The notes beneath the pieces were generated by a model. It was not told the origin of the DNA. It saw only the letters and a list, made by a program, of their open reading frames with translations, and ran no database searches. DNA of 37,884 nucleotides from an uncultured Ruminiclostridium sp. GTDB lineage: Bacteria; Bacillota; Clostridia; Oscillospirales; Ruminococcaceae. Shown here piece by piece: positions 1 through 7,994 of the stretch; the stretch's first letter is position 1; each line of letters opens with the position of its first letter. The DNA lies in the NCBI GenBank assembly GCA_934462775.1, contig CAKSIR010000004.1:1-37884 (forward strand), read 5' to 3'. A program made the translations under genes and the position numbers.

Positions 1-305
1 GTGAGGAATCGCGAGGAGGAAATAGCGTCGGCAAGCAGCTTAAGCTCAGGCGTTTCAAAATCTCTGCTTGCAACATAGTAACCGTGAGTATGACCCTTTA
101 CGGTGATTATGTCCATTCCGTAGGCGCGCAGGGCTTCCATATCGTAATACAGAGCCTTTCGTTCGGATTTTATTCCGTACATTGCAAGCTTGGAAACAAT
201 TTCAGGCATAGAGATAAAGTGGTTTTCATCGGTACACTCACTGAGAATTTTGCAAAGATAAAGAATTTTAAGCCTTTGATTGGCGTTTCTTGTAATGTCG
301 TTCAT
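1..305 (-). CDS. WYL-type HTH transcriptional regulator, N-terminal part (cut by window edge)
   Basis: The minus-strand frame starts at an ATG at 305-303, with GGGAGAGG a few bases upstream as ribosome site, and is still open at base 1. The visible 101 residues begin MNDITRNANQRLKIL. They form a winged-helix N-terminus: helix RLKILYLCKILSE, then the recognition part around SERKALYYDMEALRAYGMDI, then GYYVASRDFETPELKLLADA. This order is typical of DeoR-like HTH regulators that carry a C-terminal WYL ligand-sensing domain. The WYL domain itself would lie outside the window, so it is inferred. The gene has its own promoter (341-369) and is separated by a terminator from the ABC permease gene upstream of it, so it is a separate transcription unit. 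The target is unknown. Confidence 0.8.
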   Translation of the reverse strand, partial: MNDITRNANQRLKILYLCKILSECTDENHFISMPEIVSKLAMYGIKSERKALYYDMEALRAYGMDIITVKGHTHGYYVASRDFETPELKLLADAISSSRFL

Positions 306-340
306 ATACACCTCTCCCGCAAATTTCCTTTTACAGTTTA

Positions 341-369
341 ATAATATACTTGTGCAAAATAAAAGTCAA
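341..369 (-). promoter_or_regulatory. Sigma-A-type promoter for the WYL regulator
   Basis: Read on the minus strand, TTGACT (plus 364-369) and TATTAT (plus 341-346) are separated by exactly 17 bases, about 35 bases upstream of the WYL start codon. Position and spacing fit a vegetative promoter. Confidence 0.65.
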
Positions 370-392
370 TAGCCGACGAATAATTTGCATAT

Positions 393-428
393 AAAAAAAC
401 AGCTGCCGAATTTGTAACGGCAGCCGTT
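393..428 (-). terminator. Rho-independent terminator after the ABC permease gene
   Basis: The arms AACGGCTGCCG and CGGCAGCTGTT (minus-strand reading) pair over 11 positions with one mismatch around a 9-base loop and are followed by a run of seven T on the minus strand. It lies 18 bases beyond the permease stop codon and ends the two-gene ABC operon. Confidence 0.8.
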
Positions 429-445
429 TGGGTTAGCTGATATGC

Positions 446-3421
446 TTATTCAACATTCTTGAGCGCTTCGCTTTTTGAAACCTTGGAAACCTTTCTCATC
501 TGGAGCAGCGCCACAACCGTGTAGCACACAACGCCTGTTACAAACATTACAACGTAGGTCATCGGATTCATGATGTACGGGATATATCCTGTCATCACTG
601 TGTAAAGGTAGCCCTTGAATATTGCGCGCATTGCAATGTCGATAAACGGAATTGAAAGGAGCAGCCCCACAAGAACCGCAATAGACGTGGAAAGAATATA
701 CAGGCTTGCAATTTCACTTGTCTTGTAGCCGAGAATCTTTGTCATAGCGATTGACTGGAAATTACGCTCGATAACCTGCTTGCAGAGAACGTAAACAACG
801 ATGATGAAGAATGCGGCACCGAAAAACTTTATAAGATTCATAATACCGCCCATTGAAACGGTCAGCTGATTTGAAAGCTTAGTGTAATCGCCGGCTGTTA
901 TAACAGCTGCAACATCGTCGCTTGTAAGCTCGGTAAGCTCGCTGTTGGAGAAGTAGCCTGTGAAATAGCCGGATTTGTTTTTGAAGGTATTGTTGTAGTC
1001 GTCAAGGTTCATGAATATTGCCATTGAGGACTGATAATCGTAAACGCCGCCTATTTCAATTGTGTATGAGGTGTTTCGCTTATACTTTTCATCAAGGGTA
1101 AGAGTGTCGCCTGCCTTAAGACCGAACTTTTCGCTGACGCCTGTTGAAATCAGCGCCTTTCCCTCGGGAATATCTGCATGAACATATCTGCTGTCCTTTT
1201 CGATTCCGTAAACGCTGATGCTGTCTGTGAGGAATCCTTCCTTTGAGAAATCAAAGCTTGACATTGCGTACTTTTCAGCCTGACTGTCCGTTACCGGAGC
1301 TGCATCTTCATAGTCGTAAAGCACATACTGGTATTCGCTTATCATATCCCGTGTGATTATATTTTCATATTCGTCCAGCATTCTCGGGAACATATCGCCG
1401 AAGCTGATAAGCATGGCTCCGAAAAGAATACCGATTATCATAACAATATATCCGGGCAGGTTGGTGAAGAAAATTCTGAGCGTGAAGCGGGTTTTGAACG
1501 GGATTTTTGTGTTAAGGCGCATTGCCTTTTTGCTGCTGTTTTTCTTAAGGTCGTGTCTGAGGAATTTAAGCGGACTAAGCTTGAGCTTTGAAATCAGCAC
1601 AGTAAGGTTTATCAGTATCATCAGAATTATAGGACCTACTGTCGAAATCATGAATGCGGACATATCCCACAGCGTTGTGTATGTTGTAAGGGAATATGAG
1701 TTGCGGTACAGTCCTACGCAATAGTCTTTTATCACCGTGTAGCCGAGTATATTGCCTACGATTGCAGCCACAAGGGTAACTATAATAGGGAGGATCATGT
1801 AGTGTCTGATAAGCTCGCCCTTGGTGTAGCCCGACGCGCGGAGAGTGCCGATAACGCCCGCCTCCGATGTAATAGTATTGGAAATTGTAACGGCAAAAAT
1901 GAACGCAATGACCGCAATCATCATGTAGCACATAACCATAGCGCCTGCCTCATCTCCGCCTATATCGTCGATTGAGAATGTGATAGCCTGATTAAGGTAG
2001 CGCGGAATGTAGTTATCCACCGAGATTATGTCTGTCTTGTCTATTTCGGGTTCAAATTCCTCGTCGTCGGGCATTTCATATTCTTTGCCGTTTATTTCAG
2101 CGTCAACCGCGTCCTCAACTATTCCGAAAAGGAAATCGTCAAGCTGTACCGAAAGCTGATCCTTTGTTGGCTTTGAAACCGTGTCTATGTAGCGGTCTTT
2201 AAATTCTTCCTCGGAGGGAGCGGTGTATTCTTCATTTTTTATTGCGGCTTCAACCGAGTTTTCGATAACGCTGAAAACGAAATCGTCTGTTTCAACGGAC
2301 AGGTCAGACTGTGTGGGCTTTTCGATTGAATCAATATACTGATCTATAAACTCCTGCTGAGATGGAGCGGTGTATTCTGTTCCGCTGAGCATGGCGGAAA
2401 CTGTATTTTCAATAATGCCGAACGAAAAGTCGTCAACCTGTGTTGCAAGGTCGCTCTTTGCAGGCTGCTTACCGGTTGTCATGTACAGCGCAGCGTATTC
2501 CTCGGCGCCTGCCTGAATATCAGCGGCAACCTGAGTGAGCTTGCTTTCAATTGCCTTTTGGTATATTTCGGCGTATTCCTCTGCACCCTTTTCCATGGTA
2601 TCTTTAAGCTCGTTTACCTTGTTTTCAAAGGACTTTGAGTAGATTTCGCCGTATTCCTCTGCGGCCTTTTCAAGCTTGTCAGTCAGCTTGTCAACCTGTT
2701 CCTGAACAATGGCTTCGTCATATTCGGTCAGCTCGTCCTCAAGCACGTCAAGGAGCTTGTCCGACAGCTCGGCAGCCTCTATATCGTCGGCGTATGATTG
2801 ATTATAGAGCCAAGCGTAATTGTATTCTATGTTCTTGCTGCCGATTGAATCAAATCCGCTGTCGGTCATAACCGCAACAGAGAAGTTGATTGAGTCAAAC
2901 ATTGAGTCGGTATTGCTTTCAAAAAGCGTGCTGTAATTCGGCAGGGCAATAAAGCCTGTAATGTTCAGCGCCTTGCCGTTAAGAGTGATGGTATCGCCTA
3001 CATTTATGTCGTTGTTTTTGGCGAATACGCGGTCGATTGCTATTTCATTATCCTGCGTCGGGAGCTCGCCGCTTAGCAGGCAGGGAGTATTAAGCTCAGC
3101 GGTCTGCTTGTAAACTCTTATAACCGCTCCTGTTTCTGCGGTAGGTTCATCGAAATAAATGCTGTCGTAAAGCCTTACGCCGCCTTTTTCTTCAAGGACG
3201 TTTTTTAAATCATCGGGAATCGGCTTGTCAAACGCAATATGTCCGTCCTCAATGCTGTAAAGGTCAAAGCTTTCATAATATGCAGCCTTCATGCTTTCGT
3301 TGGCAACTCTCATTCCGGAGCATATAGAAATGAGCAGAACCATCATGAGGAAAATGGCAATATATTTCGACGCGTCCTTGGCAAGCTCTCTTGGTAATCG
3401 TTTTATAAGCGGATTTCTCAT
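446..3421 (-). CDS. FtsX/MacB-like ABC transporter permease with large repeat-containing outer domain
   Basis: A 991-residue permease predicted to work with the ATPase encoded just upstream (12 bases apart; GGAGG six bases before the ATG). Hydrophobic segments are at about 18-38, 493-517, 543-567, 585-612, 655-677, then three near the C-terminus (about 865-980), matching a double FtsX-like permease. Between the first and second membrane segments lies about 450 residues of soluble, acidic, probably extracellular sequence. It starts MacB-like and then carries a coiled-coil-like repeat set (EEY at 255, 281 and 307; period 26) and a second set (DDF at 330, 379 and 428; period 49). Proteins of this class export peptides or lipoproteins, or act mechanically on envelope substrates. 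The substrate here is unknown. The repeat region is longer than the usual MacB periplasmic domain and is the odd part. Confidence 0.88.
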   Translation of the reverse strand: MRNPLIKRLPRELAKDASKYIAIFLMMVLLISICSGMRVANESMKAAYYESFDLYSIEDGHIAFDKPIPDDLKNVLEEKGGVRLYDSIYFDEPTAETGAVIRVYKQTAELNTPCLLSGELPTQDNEIAIDRVFAKNNDINVGDTITLNGKALNITGFIALPNYSTLFESNTDSMFDSINFSVAVMTDSGFDSIGSKNIEYNYAWLYNQSYADDIEAAELSDKLLDVLEDELTEYDEAIVQEQVDKLTDKLEKAAEEYGEIYSKSFENKVNELKDTMEKGAEEYAEIYQKAIESKLTQVAADIQAGAEEYAALYMTTGKQPAKSDLATQVDDFSFGIIENTVSAMLSGTEYTAPSQQEFIDQYIDSIEKPTQSDLSVETDDFVFSVIENSVEAAIKNEEYTAPSEEEFKDRYIDTVSKPTKDQLSVQLDDFLFGIVEDAVDAEINGKEYEMPDDEEFEPEIDKTDIISVDNYIPRYLNQAITFSIDDIGGDEAGAMVMCYMMIAVIAFIFAVTISNTITSEAGVIGTLRASGYTKGELIRHYMILPIIVTLVAAIVGNILGYTVIKDYCVGLYRNSYSLTTYTTLWDMSAFMISTVGPIILMILINLTVLISKLKLSPLKFLRHDLKKNSSKKAMRLNTKIPFKTRFTLRIFFTNLPGYIVMIIGILFGAMLISFGDMFPRMLDEYENIITRDMISEYQYVLYDYEDAAPVTDSQAEKYAMSSFDFSKEGFLTDSISVYGIEKDSRYVHADIPEGKALISTGVSEKFGLKAGDTLTLDEKYKRNTSYTIEIGGVYDYQSSMAIFMNLDDYNNTFKNKSGYFTGYFSNSELTELTSDDVAAVITAGDYTKLSNQLTVSMGGIMNLIKFFGAAFFIIVVYVLCKQVIERNFQSIAMTKILGYKTSEIASLYILSTSIAVLVGLLLSIPFIDIAMRAIFKGYLYTVMTGYIPYIMNPMTYVVMFVTGVVCYTVVALLQMRKVSKVSKSEALKNVE
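2033..2470 (-). repeat. Three 49-residue tandem repeats inside the permease
   Basis: Permease residues about 318-463 contain three copies of a unit that reads K-x-P/P-T, D-L-S-V, DDF-x-F, IEN-x-V, EYTAPS, EEF and YID. The proline after the opening lysine falls at 320, 369 and 418, and DDF at 330, 379 and 428, an exact 49-residue (147-base) period. The copies have diverged at the DNA level, so this is an old duplication kept in register, not an assembly artefact. I do not recognise the unit. Confidence 0.87.
2462..2671 (-). repeat. Three 26-residue coiled-coil-like tandem repeats inside the permease
   Basis: Permease residues about 251-320 contain EKAAEEYGEIY, EKGAEEYAEIY and QAGAEEYAALY, with the EEY triplets at residues 255, 281 and 307, a strict 26-residue (78-base) period. 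Composition is rich in E, K and A, as in a helical stalk. The third copy is shortened where the second repeat set starts. Confidence 0.85.
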
Positions 3422-3433
3422 TTTCTTCCTCCA

Positions 3434-4132
3434 TTACCATTCAAGCTGTTCAGCGGTCAGCTTGTGTTCGTTCTTGATTTCCTTTCTGACCATTCCGTCG
3501 CGAAGCTTTACAACCTTGTCTGCCATATCCTTGATAGCTTCGTTGTGAGTTACCATTATGATAGTTGTGTTGTATTTTTCGTTTACCGTTTCAATAAGCT
3601 TGAGGATTTCCTTTGAGGTGTTATAGTCAAGGGCGCCGGTCGGCTCATCGCAAAGAAGAATATCAGGGTTTTTCACAATGGCTCTTCCGATTGAGCATCT
3701 TTGCTGCTGACCGCCTGAAAGCTGCGACGGGAGCTTGTGTCTGTGTTCATAAAGCCCCAGCGTTTTCAGTATTTCGTCAACGTTAAGCGGCTTATCGCTG
3801 AGGTATGCGCCTGCCTCAATGTTTTCCTTGATGTTAAGATTTGGAATAAGGTTGTACATCTGGAAAATGTAGCCTAAGTGTCTGCGTCTGTACTCCGTGA
3901 GGGATTTTTCCTTCATGTTTTCTATTTTTTCGCCGTCAATGGAAATATATCCCGAATCGGCGTCGTCAATACCGCCTATAATATTCAGCAGGGTAGACTT
4001 GCCGCTTCCCGACGGACCGAGCAGAACGCAAAATTCGCCTTTGTTGATTCCGATGTTGATGCCCTTAAGCACCTCCACTTTACCTTCGCCGCTGCCGTAG
4101 CTTTTTCTTATGTCCTTTATTTCGATAAACAT
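3434..4132 (-). CDS. ABC transporter ATP-binding protein, MacB/LolD class
   Basis: An ATPase of 232 residues starting MFIEIKDIRKSYGSG. I chose the ATG at 4132 because AAAGGAAAT precedes it. A longer frame starting at 4180 overlaps the operator palindrome and lacks a ribosome site. Visible motifs are Walker A GPSGSGKST, Q-loop FQMYNLIP, signature LSGGQQQR, Walker B ILLCDEPTGALD and H-loop VTHN. DEPTGALD and the TGALD/LDYNT context are typical of the MacB/LolD/BceA group, which power FtsX-like permeases. It is the first gene of the operon with the large permease. Substrate unknown. Confidence 0.9.
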   Translation of the reverse strand: MFIEIKDIRKSYGSGEGKVEVLKGINIGINKGEFCVLLGPSGSGKSTLLNIIGGIDDADSGYISIDGEKIENMKEKSLTEYRRRHLGYIFQMYNLIPNLNIKENIEAGAYLSDKPLNVDEILKTLGLYEHRHKLPSQLSGGQQQRCSIGRAIVKNPDILLCDEPTGALDYNTSKEILKLIETVNEKYNTTIIMVTHNEAIKDMADKVVKLRDGMVRKEIKNEHKLTAEQLEW

Positions 4133-4165
4133 AACCGCATTTCCTTTCATCCCGTTTTTAATACT

Positions 4166-4213
4166 TGAACAAGTGTTCATATAATATTATATATAAGAAT
4201 GACGTATAGTCAA
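4166..4213 (-). promoter_or_regulatory. Promoter plus palindromic operator of the MacB-like ABC operon
   Basis: On the minus strand TTGACT (plus 4208-4213) and TATAAT (plus 4186-4191) are 16 bases apart. Just downstream, about where transcription should start, is the perfect palindrome TGAACA-AG-TGTTCA reading plus 4166-4179, overlapped by ACTTG-AA-CAAGT at 4163-4174. Its position suggests a repressor site. The repressor is not identified here, and the tetR downstream has different operators. Confidence 0.65.
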
Positions 4214-4323
4214 TATGCTGTGACTTATATATTGTTAGTTTCTTGGAAATTTCGTACAAATGAACATTGGTTAGTCAAAGGCAACCGCATACTTTGTTTA
4301 ATTTAACGACAATAAAAATGCAA

Positions 4324-4363
4324 TCAGAGCCATAAGTTAGAATGCGCTAACTTATGGCTCTGA
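4324..4363 (-). terminator. Long perfect hairpin, terminator of the TetR/ABC operon
   Basis: The arms TCAGAGCCATAAGTTAG and CTAACTTATGGCTCTGA pair perfectly over 17 bases around the loop AATGCG. On the minus strand the hairpin is followed by ATTGCATTTTTATTG, a modest U-rich tail, 25 bases after the ABC stop codon. The inner part, AGTTAG-N6-CTAACT, recurs at 7935-7952. Confidence 0.7.
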
Positions 4364-4388
4364 CATAAAACACACCGCTGATTTACTT

Positions 4389-6122
4389 TTATCGATATTT
4401 CCACCGGTTTGAGCTTAGCTGGGTATCTACCATGTGCTTGTAAACTCCGTTCGCTTTTATCAGCTCCTGAGGGGTACCGGATTCGGCAACGGTTCCGTCC
4501 TTGAGGACCACTATCTTGTCAACCTCGTTTACGGTTCTCATTCGGTGAGCTATGATAATAACCGTCTTGTTCCGTATGAGCTTTGAAATTGATTCCTGAA
4601 TGAGAGATTCGTTGTCAACGTCAAGAGAGGCGGTTGCTTCGTCCATGAGTATAATAGGCGCGTTTTTGAGAAAGGCTCTTGCGATGGATATTCTCTGCCG
4701 TTCGCCGCCCGAAAGCTCGGAGCCGTTTTCTCCGATCATGCTGTTCCATTTCTGCGGCATACGTTCAATGAAATCCTCGCAGTTTGCAAGCCTTGCGGCA
4801 GCCACCACTTCCTCGTCGGTAGCGTCCTTTCTGCCAATTCTGATGTTTTCCATTACGGTGTTATTAAACAGCGTAACGTCCTGAAAAACGATGGAGTACA
4901 GCGATAACAGCTTTTCAGGGTCAACCTCGGATACGTTCATTCCGCCAACCGTGATTTTGCCTTCGGTGCAGTCCCAGAAACGTGCGGCAAGTCTTGAAAC
5001 GGTGGTTTTTCCGCCGCCTGACGGTCCTACGAGTGCGGTAACTTCGCCTTGCTTTGCGGTAAAGCTTACATCTGAAATAATTTGCTCCTTGTCGTTGTAG
5101 GAGAATGAAACGTGGTCGAAGTAAATGTCGCAGCCCTTGTTGTTAAGCTCTGTTTTGCCCGTCTGTTCATCGTGAGAAAGTATTTCGTCCATGCGTCTGC
5201 AGCTTGCGTCTACACTGATAATTGCCGCCAGATTCTGAAGCGAAATCTGAAGCGGTTCGTACATTCTTGTAACTACCAGCAGGAACATGAAGAAAGTGAG
5301 AACATCTATTTCGCCCTTTACAAGCAGCACGCTGCCAACCAGTGCAACCGTTCCCATACCCAGCTTAAGAATCATTTGAGCCGAGCAAACGAAAGCGGCG
5401 TTTGCAAATTCGGAAACAATCGCGTGCTTTTCAACTGCCTTGATTTTCTTGTTAAGACCTGTCATGTAGGAATCAGTCATGTTGTACGACCTTAAATCGC
5501 GCAGCGTTTCAAGACCCTCCTGTATTCCGTCAAGGCATTCTATGCGGTATTTTATTGTCTTGTCGTGAACCTTTCTCATAACTTTTTTTGAGCAAAGCAC
5601 AATAACAAAGGCAATAGGCATTACCCAAACGGCTGCAATCGCCATTTTCCAGTTGAAGAAGAACAGGCTGATTACAATAAGCGTTGTGGAAATAATTGCG
5701 CCTACAAGCTCCGGAATCCAGTGAGATGAGGCAGTTTCAATTATTGCGCAGTCGTTCATTATGGTGTTTGTAAGGTCGGCGAGGTCCTTTTTGCCGAAAT
5801 ACGAAAGGGGAATTTTTCTCAGCTTTTCAGCAAGAGTTCTGCGTCTTACTCCGCTTTCAACATAGGTTGAAAGGAATGTTGCATTGTATTGAATGAGTGT
5901 GGACAGTGCAATCAAGAGAAGCGCTGCGATAATTGCAATAATAAAGAACGGGAGCTTGTCCTGCGGCACTGCTCCCTCAAGCAGATAGGACGAAAGCATA
6001 TAAAGCAGTCCCACCGGCAGCATTAGTATAAGATTTGAAACAGTAACCGCTGCAAACGCTTTCAGCATTGCTCTTGTTCCGTTTTCAGAAAGTGCGTATT
6101 TGTGTCTGAGCTTTTCTATCAT
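4389..6122 (-). CDS. ABC exporter-fold half-transporter, second subunit of a heterodimer
   Basis: 577 residues with an N-terminal six-helix transmembrane domain (about 1-310) and a C-terminal ATPase. Motifs: Walker A GPSGGGKTT, Q-loop FQDVTLF, signature LSGGERQR, Walker B IILMDEATASLD, and AHR switch histidine. The start at 6122 overlaps the stop of the preceding half-transporter in an ATGA, with GCAGGAG upstream. A longer frame to 6179 would run 61 bases into the neighbour and is not favoured. With its partner it should form one heterodimer. The pair of signatures resembles YbtPQ/IrtAB-type transporters, exporter-fold ABC proteins that take up siderophores, but drug or peptide export is equally possible. 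It is controlled by the upstream tetR (inferred). Confidence 0.88.
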   Translation of the reverse strand: MIEKLRHKYALSENGTRAMLKAFAAVTVSNLILMLPVGLLYMLSSYLLEGAVPQDKLPFFIIAIIAALLLIALSTLIQYNATFLSTYVESGVRRRTLAEKLRKIPLSYFGKKDLADLTNTIMNDCAIIETASSHWIPELVGAIISTTLIVISLFFFNWKMAIAAVWVMPIAFVIVLCSKKVMRKVHDKTIKYRIECLDGIQEGLETLRDLRSYNMTDSYMTGLNKKIKAVEKHAIVSEFANAAFVCSAQMILKLGMGTVALVGSVLLVKGEIDVLTFFMFLLVVTRMYEPLQISLQNLAAIISVDASCRRMDEILSHDEQTGKTELNNKGCDIYFDHVSFSYNDKEQIISDVSFTAKQGEVTALVGPSGGGKTTVSRLAARFWDCTEGKITVGGMNVSEVDPEKLLSLYSIVFQDVTLFNNTVMENIRIGRKDATDEEVVAAARLANCEDFIERMPQKWNSMIGENGSELSGGERQRISIARAFLKNAPIILMDEATASLDVDNESLIQESISKLIRNKTVIIIAHRMRTVNEVDKIVVLKDGTVAESGTPQELIKANGVYKHMVDTQLSSNRWKYR

Positions 6123-7909
6123 AATGCAGCTCCTGCCTTTCCAACCTGCCACTTGACAGATTTGTTGTATTCGTTCCACATATGGCTGTAAATTCCGTTT
6201 GCGGAAACAAGCTGTTCATGTGTACCGCTTTCTGCGATTTTTCCTGCGGACAGGACATAAATGCAGTCTGCGTCGGTAATTGTTGACAACCTGTGAGCTA
6301 TCATGATAACTGTTTTATCCTTTGAAAGCTTTTCAAACGCCATTTGTACAAGTCTTTCGTTATCAGGGTCCGCAAAAGCGGTGGCTTCGTCAAGAATAAG
6401 TATTGGAGCATTTTTCAGAAAAGCGCGCGCAATGGAAAGACGCTGGCATTCGCCGCCCGAAACATAAACGCCTTTCGAACCGATTACGGTGTTTACGCCA
6501 TCGGGAAATTTTTCAATAATATCCATGCACTGTGCGTCCTTAAGCGCCTGCATTACCTCATCGTCTGATGCGTTTGGGTTTCCCATTTTGACGTTTTCAA
6601 GTATGCTCATTTTAAGCAGCTTGCTGTCTTGGAAAACGTATGAAACCTGCTGCATAAGCTTACTGCTGTCAATGCTTCTTACATCAGCGCCGCCGATTTT
6701 AACCGAGCCTCCGTTTACGTCCCGAAATCGGGCAACAAGCGAGGCGAGCGTTGTCTTGCCGCCGCCTGACGGTCCCACAAGAGCGATGTGCGAGCCCGGC
6801 TTTATATTTAGCGAGATTCCGTCAATTGCATTGCTGTCAGAGCCTTCATAGGCAAATGTTACGTTGTCAAGCTGTATAGATGAATCGGCAGGGTTTTGGC
6901 TTTCAGACGGATTGGAAAGGGGCTTAATACTCAGAATACCGTTCATTCTGTTCAGCGCGTCGTTTACCGCCATTTTTGATTCGCCTGCATAGGCTATTTT
7001 CATAAGCGTAACAGTCAGGATTGACGTTATTATAATGTAGAAGAAAATGTTCAGTATGAAAATGTCGGTAACGCCGTTTCCCGAAAGTACATACGCCGCA
7101 ATGATAAGCGCTGCAAAAATTGCGTTTGCGAAAGTGGTGAATGCAGTCATAGGAACTCGCATATTCTTTGTGTAGCCGATAGTCCACTTTTCATAATCGT
7201 CAATAGACGCCTTAAAGCGCTTGAACGAGAAAACAGTCTGCCCGAAAGTCTTTACGACCGGGATTCCTCTGACGTATTCAACCGCCTCTGAGGACATTGT
7301 TTCAAGGGCGTTTTGATACTGCTTCATATCCTCGGCCATTTTCGGCCCCATCATGAACACGCCCATCAGAATAAAGGCAAGAACAGCGGGGATAAGGCTG
7401 ATAAGCCCAAGCCGCCAGTCGAAAATGAACATCATGGCGAGAAGCCCTAAAGGCGTTGTGTAGGAAATTACCTTGTCGGGAAGATTATGGGCAAGGAACG
7501 TTTCGGTAGCTGCGCTGGATTCGGAAACAATTTTTCTTATTTTTCCCGTACCCTCCGTTTCGACAAAACCAAGAGGCAGCTTCATAATATGGTTCATCAT
7601 GACTGTTCTCATATTTGCCTGAACCCTGAACGCAGCCTTGTGAGAACACATCAGCGCACCGATATAGAACGCCATTGCAAGCGCTGCAAAGCCGACTGCC
7701 TGCCAGCCGTAAGAGGTGATGTTTACTGCGTTTTCAAAGATTGGCCTTACCTCAAGCACTTCTTTTATTATCCGCCATATTTCATAGAACGGAAGCAGTG
7801 CAATCCATGAGCTTATAGCCGCCAGAACGCATGAGAGATAGCTCAGGTATTTATGGTTGCTGGCATACCTCATAAGTTCCTTGAGCGGACTTTGTTTTTG
7901 TTGTTTCAC
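6119..7909 (-). CDS. ABC exporter-fold half-transporter, first subunit of a heterodimer
   Basis: 596 residues. The start is a GTG at 7909, set by AGGAGG seven bases upstream. It has a transmembrane domain (about 1-320), then an ATPase with Walker A GPSGGGKTT, signature VSGGECQR, Walker B ILILDEATAFADPDN and switch AHRLST. The D-loop EATAFADPDNE, unlike the common EATSALD, is what I associate with YbtP/IrtB-like subunits. Both subunits keep the catalytic glutamate after Walker B, so neither ATP site looks obviously dead. It is translationally coupled to the second subunit by an ATGA overlap and lies 85 bases downstream of tetR, probably on the same transcript. Confidence 0.88.
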   Translation of the reverse strand: MKQQKQSPLKELMRYASNHKYLSYLSCVLAAISSWIALLPFYEIWRIIKEVLEVRPIFENAVNITSYGWQAVGFAALAMAFYIGALMCSHKAAFRVQANMRTVMMNHIMKLPLGFVETEGTGKIRKIVSESSAATETFLAHNLPDKVISYTTPLGLLAMMFIFDWRLGLISLIPAVLAFILMGVFMMGPKMAEDMKQYQNALETMSSEAVEYVRGIPVVKTFGQTVFSFKRFKASIDDYEKWTIGYTKNMRVPMTAFTTFANAIFAALIIAAYVLSGNGVTDIFILNIFFYIIITSILTVTLMKIAYAGESKMAVNDALNRMNGILSIKPLSNPSESQNPADSSIQLDNVTFAYEGSDSNAIDGISLNIKPGSHIALVGPSGGGKTTLASLVARFRDVNGGSVKIGGADVRSIDSSKLMQQVSYVFQDSKLLKMSILENVKMGNPNASDDEVMQALKDAQCMDIIEKFPDGVNTVIGSKGVYVSGGECQRLSIARAFLKNAPILILDEATAFADPDNERLVQMAFEKLSKDKTVIMIAHRLSTITDADCIYVLSAGKIAESGTHEQLVSANGIYSHMWNEYNKSVKWQVGKAGAAL

Positions 7910-7934
7910 TGTGAAACCTCCTTATTTATGTTTA

Positions 7935-7988
7935 AGTTAGTCTATGCTAACTCGGGTGCTTTTTATAAGGCAGTAGCCTTCTACTGCC
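7935..7988 (-). promoter_or_regulatory. Inverted repeats between tetR and the ABC pair
   Basis: Two structures lie in this 85-base gap. AGTTAG-tctatg-CTAACT at 7935-7952 is a 6-6-6 inverted repeat that looks like a protein binding site. GGCAGTAG-CCTT-CTACTGCC at 7969-7988 is an eight-base-pair hairpin just after the tetR stop, without a clear T run. They may tune ABC expression relative to tetR, or the first may be an operator for another repressor. No promoter with a recognisable -35 is visible here. Confidence 0.5.
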
Positions 7989-7994
7989 TGCTGC

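Noticed and set aside
1575..1931. Minus-strand 118-residue frame inside the ABC permease gene
   Set aside because: It lies entirely within the permease in another frame, has no ribosome site and has a composition typical of an out-of-frame reading.
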